Positions 43,536 through 52,339 of a stretch of 64,000 nt of DNA are shown here, one piece after another; within the stretch, counting starts at the first letter, position 1, and each line of letters starts with the position of its first letter. The stretch lies in contig NZ_CP018866.1 in assembly GCF_002250055.1 (NCBI RefSeq), forward strand, positions 736,501 to 800,500, written 5' to 3'. The notes under the pieces are model-generated. The model had not been told where the DNA came from. It did no database searches and saw only the letters and a program-made list of their open reading frames with translations. This DNA is from Sutcliffiella cohnii. GTDB lineage: Bacteria > Bacillota > Bacilli > Bacillales > Bacillaceae_I. Position numbers and translations under genes: made by a program.

Positions 43536-45556
43536 AAAAAATAAAAGCTGGAAAGCGTTTATTTCAATATGCACTAACGCAAAAGAAAATTATTATTATA
43601 GCGCTTCTCATGTTATCCGTTGCGGTTGCAACAGAATTAACAGGTCCTTTTATTGCCAAAAGAATTATCGATCAGCACATAATGGGAATCGAAAAAGAAT
43701 GGGTATTAGTAGAGGAAAAAACAACGGATAGTGTTGAATACAACGGCCAATACTTTTTGAGAGAAGACAGGGCTACAGAAAGTATGCCAGATAACCGGAG
43801 TAAAATTCTTCAAATTGGTAGAGAGTTTTATTTCATTCCACAATCCGTTACGTTAGAAGGAGAAAGGTCAGTAGAGGATGGGAAAGTAGTGATCGCTAGA
43901 GGAGATGAGCGAGTAGAGTATGAGGCGACACATCTTTCTAGTGACGAATTATTATCATTTTACAATCCAGAAGTAAAATATATCATTTATTTAGTTTTAC
44001 TCTATTTTGGGTTACTTGTCGTCTCGGCATTTTTTCAATACGGGCAAAGCTATTATTTACAATCATCAGCGAACCGAATTATTCAAAAAATGCGTGAGGA
44101 TGTGTTTGGGCAAATTCAAAAATTGCCAATTTCCTACTTTGATCACCTACCAGCAGGAAAAGTTGTTTCTCGCATTACAAATGATACCGAAACGATAAAA
44201 GAATTATATGTAACAGTGCTGGCAACTTTCTTCTCGAGTATTATTTATATTACCGGTATTTACATTGCCCTATTTTTACTCGATGTAAATCTAGCTGCGA
44301 TTACGTTATTATTACTGCCGATTTTAGTGATTTGGTTTTACGTATATCGAAAAATTGCCTCTGTATATAATCATAAAATTCGTTCGCTCCTTAGCGATAT
44401 TAATGGATATATTAATGAATCTATTTCAGGGATGCGAATTATTCAAGCGTTTCGTCGTCAAAAGCGGACGAAAGAGGAGTTTGAAAACTTAAATGAACAA
44501 TATTTTACGTTTCAAAATAAGTTATTAAGCTTAAATTCATTAACCTCTCATAATTTAGTTGGAGTGTTAAGAAATATCGCTTTCGTTGCACTGATTTGGT
44601 ACTTTGGCGGTGCTTCGCTTCAAATTGGAACAGTGTTATCACTAGGGGTTCTATATGCATTTGTTGATTATTTAGGAAGAATGTTCGGACCCATTTCAGG
44701 GATGGCAAATCAATTAGCAAACTTAGAAACAGCGCGTGTGTCCGCGGTTCGAGTATTTGAATTGATGGATGAAGTCGGTGTTGACGTTTCCGATGAAAAA
44801 TATCCTCGTTACGACGGAAATGTATCGTTCGAGCATGTGTCATTCGGTTATAAAGAGAACGAATATGTTTTAAAGGATATTGATTTCACTGCTAATAAAG
44901 GAGAAACAGTAGCGCTTGTAGGACATACAGGAAGTGGGAAAAGTTCCATAATGAACTTATTGTTCCGCTTTTATGATATACAAGAAGGAACGATAAAAAT
45001 TGACGGTATTGATATTGCTTCGTTACCAAAGCAAGCAGTAAGACAGCATATGGGGATCGTGCTTCAAGATCCATTTCTTTTCTCAGGCACAATTGAATCG
45101 AATGTAAGTTTAGAGGATCCGACAATTACGAGAGAAAAAGTGGAAAAAGCATTACAAGATGTCGGAGCGATGGAGTTTATCTCTAAGTTACCGAAAGGAT
45201 TAGACGAACCTGTTTTAGAAAAAGGTAGCACATTATCTTCTGGTCAACGTCAATTAATTTCCTTCGCCCGGGCACTTGCATTTAACCCAGCTATTCTTAT
45301 TCTAGATGAAGCGACTGCAAGCATTGATACAGAAACAGAAGCCGTTATTCAACAAGCTCTAGAAGTATTGAAAAAAGGCAGAACAACATTCATTATTGCC
45401 CACCGACTTTCGACTATTAAAAATGCAGACCAAATTTTAGTGTTAGATCGAGGAGCAATTGTGGAACGAGGTAATCATGAAGAGCTAATGGCTCGAAAAG
45501 GAATTTATTATCAAATGTACGAATTACAAAAAGGGAAAAATCATTTAGCAGGATAA
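43532..45556 (+). CDS. bmrD: heterodimeric multidrug ABC exporter subunit BmrD
   Basis: A 674-residue half-transporter with a canonical ATPase: Walker A GHTGSGKSS near residue 465, signature LSSGQRQ near 566, and Walker B LILDEATASID with the catalytic Glu. About 100 extra residues between the first two membrane helices (about 50-145) form the extracellular domain known for BmrD. Complements the degenerate site of BmrC. Translationally coupled to bmrC; a terminator follows. Confidence 0.93.
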   Translation: MKKIKAGKRLFQYALTQKKIIIIALLMLSVAVATELTGPFIAKRIIDQHIMGIEKEWVLVEEKTTDSVEYNGQYFLREDRATESMPDNRSKILQIGREFYFIPQSVTLEGERSVEDGKVVIARGDERVEYEATHLSSDELLSFYNPEVKYIIYLVLLYFGLLVVSAFFQYGQSYYLQSSANRIIQKMREDVFGQIQKLPISYFDHLPAGKVVSRITNDTETIKELYVTVLATFFSSIIYITGIYIALFLLDVNLAAITLLLLPILVIWFYVYRKIASVYNHKIRSLLSDINGYINESISGMRIIQAFRRQKRTKEEFENLNEQYFTFQNKLLSLNSLTSHNLVGVLRNIAFVALIWYFGGASLQIGTVLSLGVLYAFVDYLGRMFGPISGMANQLANLETARVSAVRVFELMDEVGVDVSDEKYPRYDGNVSFEHVSFGYKENEYVLKDIDFTANKGETVALVGHTGSGKSSIMNLLFRFYDIQEGTIKIDGIDIASLPKQAVRQHMGIVLQDPFLFSGTIESNVSLEDPTITREKVEKALQDVGAMEFISKLPKGLDEPVLEKGSTLSSGQRQLISFARALAFNPAILILDEATASIDTETEAVIQQALEVLKKGRTTFIIAHRLSTIKNADQILVLDRGAIVERGNHEELMARKGIYYQMYELQKGKNHLAG

Positions 45557-45561
45557 GGAGA

Positions 45562-45592
45562 CAGGGCGTGATTAATTATTGCGCCCTGTTTT
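45562..45592 (+). terminator. terminator of bmrCD
   Basis: CAGGGCG pairs with CGCCCTG, followed by TTTTC. Confidence 0.8.
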
Positions 45593-45677
45593 CATTTGGT
45601 TAAACTCTTTTCATAGGGAACCTTTCTTTTGGAAAGCATAAAAGGAGAATATTAAACCAAAATGGAGGGGAACTCCT

Positions 45678-46979
45678 TTGGAAGAATTATCTACGGGATT
45701 GATACTAACGTTAGTTCTATTAATAATGTTATCTGCATTTTTTTCATCAGCAGAAACAGCTTTTTCTAGTGTCAATAAAATACGATTACGGAATTATGAA
45801 GAATCTGGCCGAAAAGGGAGTAAAAAAGCACTTTACATTGTTGACAACTTTGACCGTTCATTATCAACGATATTAATTGGAAATAATCTCGTTAATATTG
45901 CTGCTACTTCCATTTCGACAAAGGTCGCAACAGATTTATTTGGGGCAGGGGCAGGTATTTTAATTTCAACCCTTGTGATGACAGTGCTCATTTTAATTTT
46001 TGGAGAAATATTACCAAAGTCATTAGCTAAAGAGTACGCAGAACCATATTCCCTAAAAATATCAGGAATTTTACTTTTCCTAATGAAGTTATTCGCACCG
46101 ATTACGATAATGTTTGTTTATTTAAGACGTTTTGTAAGTAAGTTGTTTAAAGGGGGAAATAATGATACTCCATCCGTTACAGAAGAAGAAATTAAAGTAA
46201 TGGTAGATATTAGTCAAGAAGAAGGCGTTCTAAATTACAACGAAAAAGAGTTAGTGTATCGGTCGTTAGAGTTTGATGATATAACAGTAGGAGAAATTTT
46301 GAAACCTCGAATAGATATCGTTGCTGTTGAAGTGAATCAACCGTTAGAGGAAATTAGAGATGTCTTTTTAGAAGAAAGATATTCAAGGATTCCTGTTTAT
46401 GAGGACCATATTGATAATATTATCGGGATACTTTCAGAAAGAGAGTTTTTAAGTAATCTCATTCAAACCGAACATGTAAAAATACAAGAGCTATTAAGAA
46501 CTCCTGTTTTTGTAGTGGAAACGATGAAAATTGCGACACTATTACCTCAGTTACAAAAAAATAAAGTGCATATGGCAATTGTTGTTGATGAGTTTGGAGG
46601 AACTGCTGGCTTAGTCACACTTGAAGATATTCTTGAAGAATTGGTTGGGGAAATATGGGACGAGCATGATGAGAAGGTACGTGATTTTATAAAAATAAAT
46701 AACTGTAAATATGAATTTAATGCAGACATTCCTTTAGAAGATTTCTATGAAGAAATGGGTATGGACTATGACAAAATGAACCAGTCAAGCCATACATTAG
46801 GTGGTTGGCTATTCGAAAACTTTGATCGAATTCCAACAATTGGTGAACAATTTACCTTCGAGCATATAACACTAACTATACATGAAGTAGAAGGAAGACG
46901 AATCAGAAAAGTTTTAGTAGAAATATCGGACGAAAATGTTCCATGTGATGAGGAAGAAGAGAATTTGAACGACGAATAA
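45678..46979 (+). CDS. CNNM/CBS-domain membrane protein (hemolysin C/CorC family)
   Basis: A 433-residue protein in three parts: an N-terminal CNNM transmembrane domain (about 1-180, with AFFSSAETAFSSV and LIFGEILPKSLAKEYAEP), a CBS pair (about 200-330, with VDEFGGTAGLVTLEDILEELVGEIWDEHD), and a C-terminal CorC_HlyC domain. Such proteins are linked to magnesium or cobalt efflux and are often called hemolysins without evidence of lysis. The start is TTG after GGAGGGG. Confidence 0.92.
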   Translation: MEELSTGLILTLVLLIMLSAFFSSAETAFSSVNKIRLRNYEESGRKGSKKALYIVDNFDRSLSTILIGNNLVNIAATSISTKVATDLFGAGAGILISTLVMTVLILIFGEILPKSLAKEYAEPYSLKISGILLFLMKLFAPITIMFVYLRRFVSKLFKGGNNDTPSVTEEEIKVMVDISQEEGVLNYNEKELVYRSLEFDDITVGEILKPRIDIVAVEVNQPLEEIRDVFLEERYSRIPVYEDHIDNIIGILSEREFLSNLIQTEHVKIQELLRTPVFVVETMKIATLLPQLQKNKVHMAIVVDEFGGTAGLVTLEDILEELVGEIWDEHDEKVRDFIKINNCKYEFNADIPLEDFYEEMGMDYDKMNQSSHTLGGWLFENFDRIPTIGEQFTFEHITLTIHEVEGRRIRKVLVEISDENVPCDEEEENLNDE

Positions 46980-46983
46980 AAAG

Positions 46984-47036
46984 TGCCTAGCACTCCGTAA
47001 TGTGAAAATCGCATTTGGTGCGCTAGGCCTTTTTTT
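46984..47036 (+). terminator. terminator after the CNNM/CBS gene
   Basis: GCCTAGCAC pairs with GTGCGCTAGGC, allowing a bulge, followed by TTTTTTT. Confidence 0.75.
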
Positions 47037-47127
47037 GCTTTTTGCTAATGCCACATAAAATGATCAGTTAAAAAGGAAACTAATGTAGCCTTAACTAAAT
47101 CTCTTAGTAATGAAAAGTAAAAGGGAA

Positions 47128-47155
47128 AGAGGCACCTTTTAAAAGGTGCCTCTTC
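47128..47155 (-). terminator. terminator of the SASP gene
   Basis: AAGAGGCACCTTTTAAAAGGTGCCTCTT is a perfect palindromic stem just past the stop. Confidence 0.8.
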
Positions 47156-47179
47156 ATAGCCATTAGTATTAAATTTTTA

Positions 47180-47395
47180 TTAGAAGCTGCCGCCACCTAA
47201 TTGTTGCTCAGCCATTTGTACTAAACGTTTTGTAATTTCTCCACCTACAGAACCGTTAGCACGTGATGTAGTGTCTGCTCCAAGATTTACACCAAACTCA
47301 GAAGCGATCTCATACTTCATTTGATCGATTGCTGCTTGAGCTCCAGGTGCTACTAATTGATTTGACGAATTACTTCTAGATGATTGATTTGCCAT
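47180..47395 (-). CDS. alpha/beta-type small acid-soluble spore protein
   Basis: A 71-residue DNA-binding protein that saturates spore DNA and is degraded at germination. Diagnostic blocks: the germination protease site in [33 protein letters not shown] (cleavage within EIASEFG), Asn/Ser-rich N-terminus and Gln-rich C-terminus. The position matches sspB of the B. subtilis yhe region. GAGGAG precedes the ATG. Expression in the forespore is expected from the family. Confidence 0.97.
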   Translation of the reverse strand: MANQSSRSNSSNQLVAPGAQAAIDQMKYEIASEFGVNLGADTTSRANGSVGGEITKRLVQMAEQQLGGGSF

Positions 47396-47427
47396 GTTTG
47401 ATTCATCTCCTCGTAATTTTTTAATAT

Positions 47428-47494
47428 GGTTGGACCAGCTGGAATCGCACCAGCATTTGCACTAAGTTGTGCTGCCTTCTCGGCTTGGTCCAAT
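47428..47494 (-). ncRNA. degenerate tRNA-like cloverleaf (pseudo-tRNA candidate)
   Basis: On the minus strand TTGGACC (47494-47488) and GGTCCAA (47437-47431) form a perfect 7-bp acceptor stem, followed by an encoded CCA. Inside are GCC/GGC (D-stem-like, GCCGAGAAGGC, like a shortened Leu/Ser D-arm), GCAC/GTGC (anticodon-like, six-base loop) and GCTGG/CCAGC around TGCGATT (T-arm-like, one change from TTCGATT). The body is only 64 nt and has one extra base before the acceptor 3' strand, so a normal functional tRNA is unlikely. It lies 33 nt upstream of the SASP start. Confidence 0.5.
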
Positions 47495-47727
47495 GTAATA
47501 AGTTGTTTGTGAAAGTTGTTGTTTGCTTGATGTTAATTGTATTATTAGAGTTTTGTAATCTTCTTATTCAAAAAAATATAAGGAAATTAGTGGAATTTAT
47601 TTAAATGTAAATAGACTAAGGATGCAGTAAGGAAAAAAATAAATACTTACATGGATAAACGTAAAAAGGACGAGGAAAATAAGAATATATAGTAACGATA
47701 GGTACTTACCTATATTGGAGGGGTAAC

Positions 47728-47970
47728 ATGGCAATTTGTCCATTATGCAATGGCTTTCAAACTATATCCTATCCATGTAATAAATGTGGAACAATGATGG
47801 AAGACACAGGCAAACTTAGTGATTATTTTGATGACTATAGTGCTTACATGGAAATAGATTTAATGAAATTAGAGGATGGCTTTAATCATTCTTTTGAAAA
47901 TGGAGATTGTCTTCATTTAATGCAATGTCCAGCTTGTATGACAGATATAGTTATTACTATTAATGAATAA
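47728..47970 (+). CDS. small zinc-ribbon-like protein
   Basis: An 80-residue protein with CPLC (N-terminus), CNKCG (about residue 17) and CPAC (about 70), enough Cys for one or two zinc sites, and an acidic middle (DYFDDYSAYMEIDLMKLEDG). GGAGGGG precedes the ATG. No family name recognised; a small nucleic-acid or protein-binding zinc ribbon is possible. Confidence 0.65.
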   Translation: MAICPLCNGFQTISYPCNKCGTMMEDTGKLSDYFDDYSAYMEIDLMKLEDGFNHSFENGDCLHLMQCPACMTDIVITINE

Positions 47971-47974
47971 GGAA

Positions 47975-48008
47975 AAGACTGTTCTTTACGTATGCAAAGA
48001 ACAGTCTT
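47975..48008. terminator. convergent stem-loop
   Basis: AAGACTGTTCTTT pairs with AAAGAACAGTCTT between the zinc-ribbon gene and msmX. Confidence 0.75.
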
Positions 48009-48022
48009 ATGATTCAAGTATA

Positions 48023-49129
48023 TTACGCTTTAGAACGAATACGTAGTTCAGATTCTACATCGAAGAAGTGTGCTTTGTTCATATCTAGTGCAAGTTCAAT
48101 TTTTTGTTGAGGTTTAATATCTGTACGAGAGTCAACACGTGCAACAAATTCTTGACCTTCAATTTGTGAATAAAGCATTGATTCTGCTCCAAGTAGTTCT
48201 GCCACTTCGATTTCTGCAGTAATTTTTGTTCCAGGAGAAGCGTCTATAAATACAGGCTCGTCATGAATATCTTCTGGACGAATACCAAGAATGATCTCTT
48301 TTCCAACGTAACCTTGATCACGAAGCATTTTCATTTTTCCTTCTGGAACAGTAATAGATTGTGATCCAATCGTAGCTGTACCATCAGCTAATTTAGCCGT
48401 AAAGAAGTTCATAGCCGGTGAACCGATAAATCCACCAACAAAGACGTTTTCAGGGTTTTCGTAAACTTCTTTCGGAGAACCAACTTGTTGAATAAGACCA
48501 TCTTTCATTACAACAAGACGAGTAGCCATTGTCATTGCTTCTGTTTGGTCATGTGTTACGTAAATAGTAGTTGTTTTTAAACGTTGGTGAAGTTTAGAAA
48601 TTTCTGCACGCATTTGAACACGTAGTTTCGCGTCTAAGTTAGATAAAGGCTCATCCATTAAGAAAACTTTTGCATCACGAACAATTGCACGACCTAGCGC
48701 AACACGTTGACGCTGTCCGCCGGATAGAGCTTTCGGCTTACGGTCTAAATATGTTTCTAATCCAAGAATAGCTGCTGCCTCTTTTACGCGACGATCAATT
48801 TCTTCTTTTGGAAATTTACGAAGCTTTAATCCGAATGCCATATTATCATAAACACTCATATGTGGATAAAGCGCATAGTTTTGGAATACCATCGCGATAT
48901 CACGGTCTTTTGGAGCCACTTCATTCATTAGCTTTCCATCGATGAAGAATTCTCCTTTTGAAATTTCTTCAAGACCAGCAATCATACGAAGTGTTGTAGA
49001 TTTACCACACCCAGATGGACCTACGAATACGATAAACTCTTTATCTTGAATGTGTAAGTTGAAATCGGAAACTGCTGTAACGTCTCCCTCATATATTTTA
49101 TAAATATTTTCTAATTTAATTTCAGCCAT
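48023..49129 (-). CDS. msmX: multiple-sugar ABC transporter ATPase
   Basis: A 368-residue ATPase of the MsmX/UgpC/MalK group that energises several carbohydrate importers. Walker [10 protein letters not shown], signature LSGGQRQR, Walker [14 protein letters not shown]-loop YVTHDQTEA, and the C-terminal OB-fold (TOBE) regulatory domain with [10 protein letters not shown]. No permease or binding-protein gene lies beside it, consistent with the shared-ATPase role known for MsmX. Confidence 0.93.
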   Translation of the reverse strand: MAEIKLENIYKIYEGDVTAVSDFNLHIQDKEFIVFVGPSGCGKSTTLRMIAGLEEISKGEFFIDGKLMNEVAPKDRDIAMVFQNYALYPHMSVYDNMAFGLKLRKFPKEEIDRRVKEAAAILGLETYLDRKPKALSGGQRQRVALGRAIVRDAKVFLMDEPLSNLDAKLRVQMRAEISKLHQRLKTTTIYVTHDQTEAMTMATRLVVMKDGLIQQVGSPKEVYENPENVFVGGFIGSPAMNFFTAKLADGTATIGSQSITVPEGKMKMLRDQGYVGKEIILGIRPEDIHDEPVFIDASPGTKITAEIEVAELLGAESMLYSQIEGQEFVARVDSRTDIKPQQKIELALDMNKAHFFDVESELRIRSKA

Positions 49130-49205
49130 TTTAATAGCCCCCTCGTAATTGAAATCGTTTTCTTTCTAAATAAAGTCTACTAAATGTAACCGGATACAAC
49201 AATGT

Positions 49206-49244
49206 ACAACTTGCACAAAAAATGGGTAACTGCTTTGTGCAAGT
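49206..49244. repeat. inverted repeat between msmX and the PucR-type regulator gene
   Basis: ACTTGCACAAA and TTTGTGCAAGT form a perfect 11-bp inverted repeat with a 17-base loop and no T-run. It overlaps the last bases of the regulator gene. It could be an operator, attenuator or processing site. Confidence 0.5.
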
Positions 49245-50170
49245 TACCCACCATTTCGGTCCGCTTCTATTAATAGTATTGCAAGGTAAGCTAAAAACGC
49301 ACCTTGAAAGTTTTTTATATCAAGTCCTGTTTTTTCAATAAATTTATCGATTCTATATTGAACACTATTTCGATGCAAGTATAGTTTTTTGGCAGTTAAA
49401 GAAACGTTTAAATTATTTTCGATAAAAACTTTAACGTTTTGCAATAAATCATCCTCTTCCATCGGAAAGGAGTGGAGAAAAGAATCTCTCATTAGTTGTA
49501 AAATGTTGTCATCTAATTGATCTATTAATAAGTAAGGCATCGTTTCTTCTAATGAATAGATAGACTGTTTTTTGTTATAAGTCAACGCGATTTGGAAGCA
49601 TGTTTCTTCTAGTTGAAAAAACTGAGTCGTTTTTTCAGAAAATGGATGAAAACTACCTACGAATAGCCTTAAGTTTTCGTAAAAATCACTCGCTGTTGTT
49701 TCAATTATATTTATAAAATCAACATCTTCTTCTGTAGACGTATCTCTCTCAATAATGACTCCTGATTGATGACTTGTCCAAATTATTTCAATACTTGGTT
49801 CGAAAAAAGCACCCATCGCTTCCTTCCAATTTTTCTTTAGCTGAAATGGTTTTGAAAAACGGAATTGGATAAAACGAAACATGTCATTTTCACTAAATAA
49901 TAGCTCTTGTTCCATTAATTCCACATCCATTTCATTACGATTATATAAGAAGGAATGCCACCATTTTTCTAATTCAGATAAATGAAATGGCTTTTCACTA
50001 ACAGGCTCCATAAACGTATGTAATAATTGCAATTCTCTTGGGGCGATGCTTGCTTTTAATATGCCGATATATTGATCGTTGTAACAGAACCAATTGTATT
50101 GTTCAAAATTCATCGGTTCGTCCGTTATAAGTAGTTGGTCTTTATATAGTTGTTGAAGGGAACGTAACAT
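49244..50170 (-). CDS. PucR/CdaR-type transcriptional regulator
   Basis: A 308-residue protein whose C-terminal 60 residues form the PucR-type helix-turn-helix: FIENNLNVSLTAKKLYLHRNSVQYRIDKFIEKTGLDI, then AFLAYLAILL. The N-terminal 220 residues have no sensor domain that I can name. Lies directly upstream of msmX on the same strand, so sugar-transport regulation is a reasonable guess only. Confidence 0.8.
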   Translation of the reverse strand: MLRSLQQLYKDQLLITDEPMNFEQYNWFCYNDQYIGILKASIAPRELQLLHTFMEPVSEKPFHLSELEKWWHSFLYNRNEMDVELMEQELLFSENDMFRFIQFRFSKPFQLKKNWKEAMGAFFEPSIEIIWTSHQSGVIIERDTSTEEDVDFINIIETTASDFYENLRLFVGSFHPFSEKTTQFFQLEETCFQIALTYNKKQSIYSLEETMPYLLIDQLDDNILQLMRDSFLHSFPMEEDDLLQNVKVFIENNLNVSLTAKKLYLHRNSVQYRIDKFIEKTGLDIKNFQGAFLAYLAILLIEADRNGG

Positions 50171-50233
50171 AAAACGGATCCTTTCTATCTCAGAGTAATA
50201 CTTATATTATATCAGTTGCTCAAGAAGAAATAA

Positions 50234-50263
50234 AAAACTAGTGGTGTTGTAACCACTAGTTTT
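50234..50263 (-). terminator. terminator overlapping the stop of the 59-residue ORF
   Basis: On the minus strand AAAACTAGTGGTTACAACACCACTAG is followed by TTTTTTA; the TAG stop is inside the stem. Confidence 0.8.
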
Positions 50264-50435
50264 CATTTGGTTCGTCTTCTTTCGGTAATTCACGTGCTTC
50301 ATCAATGTTTGTATATTCTTCTCTTTCGAAAACGGAACCACCAGCAAGGCCTTCATTTATCATCCGGTCGATGTCTACGTAGTATTGGTCGCGTCCTTCG
50401 TATTGTGATGAATTTTTGTCTTTTTTATTTTTCAA
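50256..50435 (-). CDS. small acidic protein, 59 residues (TTG start)
   Basis: An ORF starting TTG nine bases after AGGAGG and ending inside its own terminator. The product starts MKNKKDKNSS, contains YYVDIDRMINEGLAGGSVFE and ends in an acidic tail (PKEDEPNEN). A ribosome binding site, compact terminator and coding-like sequence make it credible. The plus-strand ORF across it is a shadow. Family not recognised; it looks like a small spore-former protein. Confidence 0.65.
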   Translation of the reverse strand: MKNKKDKNSSQYEGRDQYYVDIDRMINEGLAGGSVFEREEYTNIDEARELPKEDEPNEN

Positions 50436-50486
50436 AAGAAAAAGCCTCCTTCCATACTGTTAGTATGTACAGGAAGTTTTTGTGTA

Positions 50487-50699
50487 TTATTCGTAAACGT
50501 GAAATAGCATTAATTCGTGTATTTGTTTTTTTAGTTCGTCTTCGATTTTTTCGGTAAAGGAATGTTCTGTTTGCCATTCTATTTCACCGTTTTTATGGTA
50601 AATTGCTTTATGAGGTTGTTGTTGATAATAGAAGGAGATTTTCCATCCTGGTAGTTGTTTGTTTTCAAATAATGGTTCATATGTGAAGTGTGTAATCAT
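50487..50699 (-). CDS. yheE: YheE/DUF5342 family small protein
   Basis: A 70-residue soluble protein (THFTYEPLFENKQLPGWKISFYY, then a helix EKIEDELKKQIHELMLFHVYE). It resembles B. subtilis YheE and sits in the same place, between the SASP gene and the yheD/yheC cluster. Function unknown. The assignment combines sequence impression and synteny. Confidence 0.75.
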   Translation of the reverse strand: MITHFTYEPLFENKQLPGWKISFYYQQQPHKAIYHKNGEIEWQTEHSFTEKIEDELKKQIHELMLFHVYE

Positions 50700-50756
50700 T
50701 TTTGTTGTCTCCTTTTTTAAGATGCTACTTGGAAAAATAAGATAAAGTTAAAGTTA

Positions 50757-50962
50757 GTCCGTTCCTCTTCGCTACGGACATTTGCTTTCCGCGGGCGTGG
50801 CTTGAGCCTCCTCCTCGCTACGCTCGTGCGGGGTCTCAAGGCTCACGCTACTCCCGCAGGACAAGGAAGGCTTCGGCAGCATTACATCGCACGAAGAAAA
50901 TGCGATAGCATTTTCGAGGAGTCAAATGTCCTTCGCTCCGATTCACTCACGGTTTTAAACAT
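50757..50962. repeat. dispersed GC-rich palindromic element, copy C (reverse orientation, long core)
   Basis: Read on the minus strand it follows the order of copy A: GACTCCTCGAAAATGC, TTCTTCGTGCGATGT, GCTGCCGAAGCCTTCCTTG, TCCTGCGGGA, GAGACCCCGC, GAGGAGGAGGCTC, CCCGCGGAAAGC. It shares the extra internal module with copy A, but its outer arm (GAAGAGGAACGG) resembles copies D and E. Confidence 0.85.
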
Positions 50963-51082
50963 AATCACTACAATCACAATTTTCAGTAGAACTGGCCTAT
51001 TTTCAAACTTCATGGTTAAATAATTCTCTTTCACGGTGGGTAACTTGAAAATAGTCATGTTGGTTAGGTTAGTCTGTTCTAC

Positions 51083-52339
51083 TTACGGTAATCGATTTGT
51101 TTTTACTTTTACTATTTCTTTTATTAATATAGAATTTTTTTGGTTGTTTCTTTTTTTATTTTCGACAAATGTTTTATGATTCCTCCATGGAAAGGAGGTG
51201 AAGTTGTAAAAAGTGTGTATTAAGTTTTCGGTACCTTTTTGTTTTATGATTGGTTCATCGAAGTCCATCGGTTTTGAATTTAATTCGTAAATGTAGTAAT
51301 GGCCAGTTGGAGTGATTCCGATATCGGCAGAAAACTCTCCAACGAACGAAATTTTTTTAGTTAAAAGTTTTCCGCAATTATTCATTAAAGCTTGTAAGAG
51401 GGGGGAGTCGATTGTGATAGGCAATTCGTTCAATGTACCAACCATTCCTCCATTTGGTACATGTGTTGTAATTTGTTGGCCATGTGATACTCTAACGCCT
51501 GTGCCGCTAATTTCGTAATTTCCATCAATAAAATGAACGAATAGTCGTAAGTCAAACTTATTTCCGTGCCAACGCTGTGAAGGAATTGTTTCTTGAATGA
51601 TACAGTCGTTTGTATGCTTTTTTAAAAAATCCCAAGCCTCTTTAACATTGTAAAATACGAACTTTTTTTCGACTGTTTGGATTATAATGTTTTCTCTTTC
51701 CTTCTCAACTAAAAAAATCCCCGCTCCTTTCGAACTTTCTCTTTCTTTCACATAAAAGGAAGAGTAGGTATTTAAATACTCATTAAAATTGGAATCTGTT
51801 AATAACAACGTTTTTGGGAGGTGCTTTTCAAGCAAATTATCTTGGCTTAATACAGAATAAAGTTCCCATTTATCGAAAAACTGTCGATTAAAAAAGGGGG
51901 TAGTATACATTTCACTTAATAACTTAAGTTTGTGTTCGTCATCTCGTAACAGACGATTATAAAAAGCGTCAGGGACTAAATCATTTATTGATATCCAATG
52001 ATTAGTTGAAGGGATATAACAATAGCCGGAAAGGTTTCCGCGTAATAATTGATCGATTGGAAAACAGACGGAAAATCCGCCCAACTCAAAAAGTTTGCGC
52101 TGGATTCGATTGAAAAGCGGGATGTTACCATAAAACTTATTCTGTTTATTGCTTACTAGTATTCCAATTACAGGGCCAACTTTTTGACCTTTCCTTCGAA
52201 CGTGAAAAGGGAGGCAATCTTTCAATGATTGTCTCCTGTCGAACCGTACAGATTTATTTTTTTCACCTATAGAAAAAACTGTTTCAGATGGGAGGGTGTG
52301 AAACCATTCGTTATTCTTTAAATCGTAAAAGATTTTCAT
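51083..52339 (-). CDS. YheC/YheD-family ATP-grasp protein (fourth gene of the cluster)
   Basis: A 418-residue protein of the spore-associated YheC/D ATP-grasp family. The ATP-grasp core is recognisable: YVKERESSKGAGIFLVE (phosphate loop, with Lys but without the usual KP), FDLRLFVHF, and the metal-binding end SADIGITPTGHYYIYELNSKPM. Its ATG overlaps the preceding stop (ATGA). The basic C-terminal extension (HKTFVENKKRNNQKN) is unusual. This gene has no obvious counterpart in the two-gene yheD-yheC arrangement of B. subtilis. Confidence 0.8.
   Translation of the reverse strand: MKIFYDLKNNEWFHTLPSETVFSIGEKNKSVRFDRRQSLKDCLPFHVRRKGQKVGPVIGILVSNKQNKFYGNIPLFNRIQRKLFELGGFSVCFPIDQLLRGNLSGYCYIPSTNHWISINDLVPDAFYNRLLRDDEHKLKLLSEMYTTPFFNRQFFDKWELYSVLSQDNLLEKHLPKTLLLTDSNFNEYLNTYSSFYVKERESSKGAGIFLVEKERENIIIQTVEKKFVFYNVKEAWDFLKKHTNDCIIQETIPSQRWHGNKFDLRLFVHFIDGNYEISGTGVRVSHGQQITTHVPNGGMVGTLNELPITIDSPLLQALMNNCGKLLTKKISFVGEFSADIGITPTGHYYIYELNSKPMDFDEPIIKQKGTENLIHTFYNFTSFPWRNHKTFVENKKRNNQKNSILIKEIVKVKTNRLP

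Noticed and set aside
47428-47494. Functional tRNA gene
   Set aside because: Only 64 nt, shortened D-arm, six-base anticodon loop and an extra base between T-stem and acceptor. It is kept as a pseudo-tRNA candidate only.
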